This document shows, in pieces, positions 60,036 through 64,000 of a stretch of DNA of 64,000 nucleotides. Position 1 is the stretch's first letter. Each line of letters starts with the position of its first letter. The position numbers and the translations under genes are program-made. This stretch comes from Dallia pectoralis (taxonomy: Eukaryota; Chordata; Actinopteri; Esociformes; Umbridae): positions 3,468,053 through 3,532,052 of the forward strand of contig CM055760.1 of the NCBI GenBank assembly GCA_029465975.1, read 5' to 3'. The notes beneath the pieces are model-generated. The model had not been told where the DNA came from. It did not search any database and saw nothing but the letters and a program-made list of their open reading frames with translations.

Positions 60036-60884
60036 CAGTGCCAGTCAAAAGTTAACACAATATTCAAGGGTATTTAAAAAAAATAATTATGTTAAGAAAT
60101 CTTAGTGTCTAAGTGGAGTCTATAAATTCTATGATGTAACTGGCTCTCAAGAGGAGCGGTAGAACCAGATTAACTTCTCCTACAGATGAATTTGCTTGAC
60201 CACCCTCAGATATTTGGCAAATGACTTTACCTCAAATTGCAACCCAACTAAATGGTTCAAGAAACCGACACATCTCAACATCAACAGTTCAAAGGAGGCT
60301 CTGTGAATCAAGCCTTCATGGTTGTTATACTGCAAAGAAACCACTACTGAAAGACACCGAGATGGAAATTTTTGGTTTTAACCGCCATGTCTTTGTGAGA
60401 GGAAAAGTTGGTGGACAGATTATCTTTAAACGTATGTATCCCACTGTGAAGCATAGGAGGTGCGATGGAGCTTTGGTGGTGACACTGTGATTCATTTAGA
60501 ATTCAAGGCACTCTTAACTAGCATGGCTACTGCAGGATTACAGGGATTATGGTTTGTATTTCAACAAGCTGAAACACCTCCAGGCTGTGTTGGGGCTATT
60601 GGAGGTTATTGTGGAGTGAAGCATCAGATGACCTGGCCTTCACAATCACCTGATCTCAACCCATTTGAGATGGATTAGGAGGAGTGGGACTGCAGAGTGA
60701 AGGAAAATCAGCCTAAAAAGTTCTCAAGCATGTGTGGGAAAAGCTTCAAAACTGTTAGAAAAGCATCAGGAAGCTAGGAGAGGAGTGGCTACCATACATC
60801 TCTATTTTCATTTAACAGTGTTTTTTGGTTACTACATGATTTCGTGTAATTTAAATTTAACTTTTTTTACTTGACTACAACTAG
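60036..60884 (+). mobile_element. Degenerate Tc1-like transposon (second family)
   Basis: It starts at a TA with CAGTGCCAGTCAAAAGTTAA and ends near 60884 with a decayed inverted copy (TTGACTACAACTAG). The plus-strand transposase relic includes HISTSTVQRRLCESSLHG (N-terminal helix-turn-helix region, near 60270-60320) and WPSQSPDLNPFEMDW (catalytic region, near 60630-60680). In-frame stops and frameshifts disable it. Its left edge abuts the preceding Tc1 at the point where that family would continue, suggesting insertion into it. Confidence 0.8.
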
Positions 60885-61920
60885 TACTCTACAATGTTTT
60901 AAGTGTGGATGAAATTAGACATACATTTAGAACACTTCATTTAGTATACATTACCTCAGGTGACATTCTAGGCGGCCAAAATGTAGATGTACTTCCTAGA
61001 CTGAATAAATGCATAAATTAATAAATCATCCTTTTATTTTTAGAATTAAATTCATTTTTACGTATTTTTGTGAATTATTTATTTTACTTTAACGGCCGGG
61101 AGACATCAATTCAAATATTGGTTCAGACCCATGTTTAAATCAGCAATTACATGAAAAATATGGTCAAACACCCAACACACTTTCCATTAGACAATAAATT
61201 ATTTTTAAAAACAAAATATTTTTATTCCTTTTATGTACAAGAAAAGAAATGAGTAGAAAATGCAAAACAGTATCTACACTGTACACTGCATTGAAGACCT
61301 GTCCAAATGACCGAGCAAATGTTTCTGCTTCAGATGGGCAATACTTCACAGTACAATATGAAAAGAGTCCTGTTCATCTCAGATCAGATGTAGATGTCTG
61401 ACAATGGTGAGACCCACACATGTTCCTATAACGGCCTTGACACAGGCTTTGCATGAACTGAGTACCAATGACGGCACTGCATCCTCTTGTCGGCCTTTGT
61501 TCCTGGTAAGGGCTCAGACCGATGTCCAAACATTTGTCCTAATGAGGAAAGTTAACTGGGAATTGAGCTTGAAAATGTGTCTACTTATCTGAGGTGAGGG
61601 AATTCATTGCACCTCTTTGCATATACAAAATTTGCGTCGACATTCACAAAACATGTCGTCAAAGGCTTCTAAACATATTGTCTTTGGTTCGCCGAGCACT
61701 GTAGTTATGTGATCTTCACAGCCGGGGGTTTGCTGTAGGTTTGAGCAGTAAGTCACTGCATATACTGAACTGAGAGCAGAATAGAGATGATACATCGCTA
61801 AGCACATCAAAGCTGCATATAGTAAAGACCATTATCCTAAAAACCCAAGTTCAACATCAACTAGAATCTGAATAGAGCCAAAACACGACACCAACAATGA
61901 GCTGCGGTGAAACATTGTTA

Positions 61921-62122
61921 CAAATGCAAACATCTGTCTGTACGAGCGACTGCTAAACATATTAATGGAGCTGAAAATGCAAACATCTGTCTGTACGAGC
62001 GACTGCTAAACATATTAATGGAGCTGAAAATGCAAACAAAATGCAAACATATTAATGGAGCTGAAAATGCAAAATCTGTCTGTAAAGCTAAACATATTAA
62101 TGGAGCTGAAAATGCAAACAAG
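61921..62122. repeat. 53-bp tandem array with truncated units
   Basis: Two complete units share CATCTGTCTGTACGAGCGAC and TAAACATATTAATGGAGCTG. They are followed by two shortened units that keep only the ATTAATGGAGCTGAAAATGC part. Confidence 0.9.
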
Positions 62123-63331
62123 AGAGAAAAGGCTAAAGTATTTAAATAAACAAAGTAAAATCAAAGTTGAAACAAAGTAACATTTTAGAATTGCACAATT
62201 GAATACTGATATACAGTTATTTAGTGGACACCACTGGTTACTTTCTATAACTGCGAGGGCCTAATTATATTGAGGAACTGAGCCTACACTCACTGTTAAA
62301 GAAAACAACTGCAAAGTTGTAGAACCGTAATCGCTTTCAGTAGCTCAGTTCTGATCTAGTATTATATCCATGCAATCATACAGATTTCATAACAATTGGT
62401 GACAGCCTGTGGGCATTTAGGGTCAGCCAGGGGGGTACAGCCAGGGCCCCATGGGGTAAATCACGACACAGTTTGAGTTGAGCAAGAACAGCCAAGATAA
62501 TTGAACGTTATTCACAATAAATAATAACACTATCCATAATAAAAGTGTCATTCCACGTCAGGATGCATTGTAATATTAACTGCCTTTTGCAGACGTGGCA
62601 GCGTTCGTGAGATTCCATTTCTAAACCGACATCTCATGTTTGCTCATCCTTCTCACACTAAACGCTGCACGTCAACTCAATTGGACAGAACCTATGTCAT
62701 AACGGAACCGTATCCACTCCAGATGTGTTACAGATAGCGCTCAAGTCATTGAGATTACCACTAAAGAAACTTTAGGTTACAGTCATGTAACCAGAATGAT
62801 GTATGCAACCAAATATACCATACAACTTAATAAACACAGTTATTCTAAGCAGATCAGAACCATAAACTCCACAGCCATTAAACTAACAGACAAAAGACGC
62901 ACAATCCTAACTTAAAATGAAAACGCTACGGACACGTGACCGAGTCACGATAGCGCACGCCAGTCGAACGTTTTCGTCTTCTCGTTAAAAAAAATTAGTC
63001 AATGAAATGGAACTCCGGCATATGTTGCTACTGATAAACAGAAGTGTCGTTTTGTTTCTCAGATTTCTTCCACAGGACAGAAAGAAGCCATTAAACAGCA
63101 TTGGCTAAATTGTAGTGCCGGCCTGATCATTTGGTTTATTCTCGAATAAGTGATGGTGCGGTTGAGGCTTTTTCTAACCATCATTAAAAACCTGTAGTGC
63201 CAACCCAACAACACAGGCCAACAACACAGGCCAGCACAGTCTTAATTTGCTCTTGAAAACAGCATTTTCACACCATGGTCTTTCATATTGTACTAAGGGG
63301 ACACCGTTTGTCAAAGTTAACCATAAAGTCT

Positions 63332-63332
<1 letters not shown>

Positions 63333-63360
<28 letters not shown>
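63333..63360. repeat. (CA)n microsatellite
   Basis: About 14 CA dinucleotides followed by ACAGACAGACAG, directly before the Tc1 copy. A (GT)n tract of about ten units lies at about 63566-63587 inside that copy. Confidence 0.9.
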
Positions 63361-63363
<3 letters not shown>

Positions 63364-63365
63364 GA

Positions 63366-64000
63366 CAGGCCTAAACATCATGACCACTGACAGGTAAAGT
63401 AAATAACATTGATAATCTCGTTATCAGTGGGTGGGATATATATAAGGCAGAACGTGAACATTTTGTCCTCAAAGTTGATGTGTTTAAAAGCAGGGAAAAT
63501 GGGCAGAAGTAAGGATCTGAGACACGTTTACATGGGCCAATTGTGATGGCTAGACAATGGTCAGATGTGTGTGTGTGTGTGTGTGCGCCCCACATACCTG
63601 GAGAACACATGGCACCAGGATGCACTCTGGGAAGACAAGTCGACAGAGGCAGTGTGATGCTTTGGGAAATGCTCTGCTGGTAAACCTTGGGTCCTGACAT
63701 TTATGTGGATGTCACTTTGACATGTACCACCTGCCTAAGCATTGTTGCCGACCAGATACACCCTTTAATGGAAACTGTATTCCCTGGTGGCATTGGCCTC
63801 TGCCACAAAGCAAAAATGGTTCCAGAATGGTTTGAGGAACACAACAAGTTTACGGTGTTGACTTGGCCTCCAAATTCACAAGCATCGATGTGCTGGACCA
63901 ACAGGTCTCATCCATGGAGGCTCCACGTCACAACTTATAGGACTTCTGCTGCTAACGTTATGGTGCCAGATACCACAGGGGTCTAGTGGAGTCCATGCCT
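63366..64000 (+). mobile_element. Tc1-like transposon, partial at window edge
   Basis: The left end reads AACATCATGACCACTGACAG and continues through an internal leader (GATAATCTCGTTATCAGTGG) into a transposase relic (AGGATCTGAGACACG, GCCAATTGTGATGGCTAGAC, then GTCCTGACATTTATGTGGATG). It is the same family as the copy at 28401-30075, but with only one copy of the C-terminal segment that became a 48-bp array there. The middle is deleted and the frame broken. The right end is outside the window. Confidence 0.75.

Larger units (their letters stand above)
60885..63365. other. Intergenic with weak signs of a minus-strand transcript end
   Basis: Synteny predicts the 3' end of ric1 on the minus strand near here. 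On the minus strand AATAAA lies near 61219-61227. An open frame at 61604-61810 (minus, up to 67 codons from its first ATG, eight cysteines) has no homology I recognise. A short tandem array is at 61921-62122. A CpG-containing stretch occurs at about 62920-62980. None of this is sufficient to call a gene. Confidence 0.35.

Overview
The window is vertebrate nuclear DNA, almost certainly from a ray-finned (teleost) fish. It holds intron-split genes with GT/AG junctions, Tc1/mariner relics of the types common in fish genomes, tRNA-derived SINEs and many minisatellites. Some repeats resemble families I know from salmonid and pike genomes, but the species cannot be fixed from the sequence.

Four genes can be read, and their order and orientations match human 9p24.1 in inverted form: uhrf2 (minus; only the first coding exon, 1511-1663), kiaa2026 (plus; 8 coding exons, 10072-19246), mlana (minus; 4 coding exons, 20831-24225) and ermp1 (plus; 16 coding exons, 27681-52354). 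All exon phases close. The spliced models are 2414 aa (KIAA2026, bromodomain-like protein), 110 aa (Melan-A) and 885 aa (ER metallopeptidase 1, M28 family, all metal-ligand motifs present). uhrf2/kiaa2026 and mlana/ermp1 are divergent pairs; kiaa2026/mlana are convergent. By synteny ric1 should follow on the minus strand to the right, but no exon of it can be read here.

Layout: 1-1510 is uhrf2 intron. 1664-10071 is intergenic, with a SINE, a SINE-like segment and a solo-LTR-like repeat. 10072-20000 is kiaa2026. 20500-24700 is mlana. 24700-27680 is the mlana/ermp1 spacer with a second solo LTR. 27681-53700 is ermp1, with introns carrying Tc1 copies, a MITE, a foldback element and minisatellites. 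53700-64000 has no confirmed gene but holds a 2-kb minisatellite, a MITE and three Tc1 copies.

The outstanding property of the window is its density of tandem repeats, roughly a tenth of the sequence. Several touch gene structure. A 21-bp in-frame array inserts about 314 residues into KIAA2026. A 66-bp-period duplication copies the end and 5' splice site of ermp1 exon 4. A 93-bp-period duplication copies the 3' splice site and start of ermp1 exon 15. A 31-bp array begins on the ermp1 stop codon. Both splice-site duplications would keep the reading frame if the alternative site were used. One Tc1 copy in ermp1 intron 1 carries two unrelated minisatellites grown from its own transposase sequence. 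No wholly new gene system is evident; the unusual biology is the tandem-duplication activity around conserved genes.
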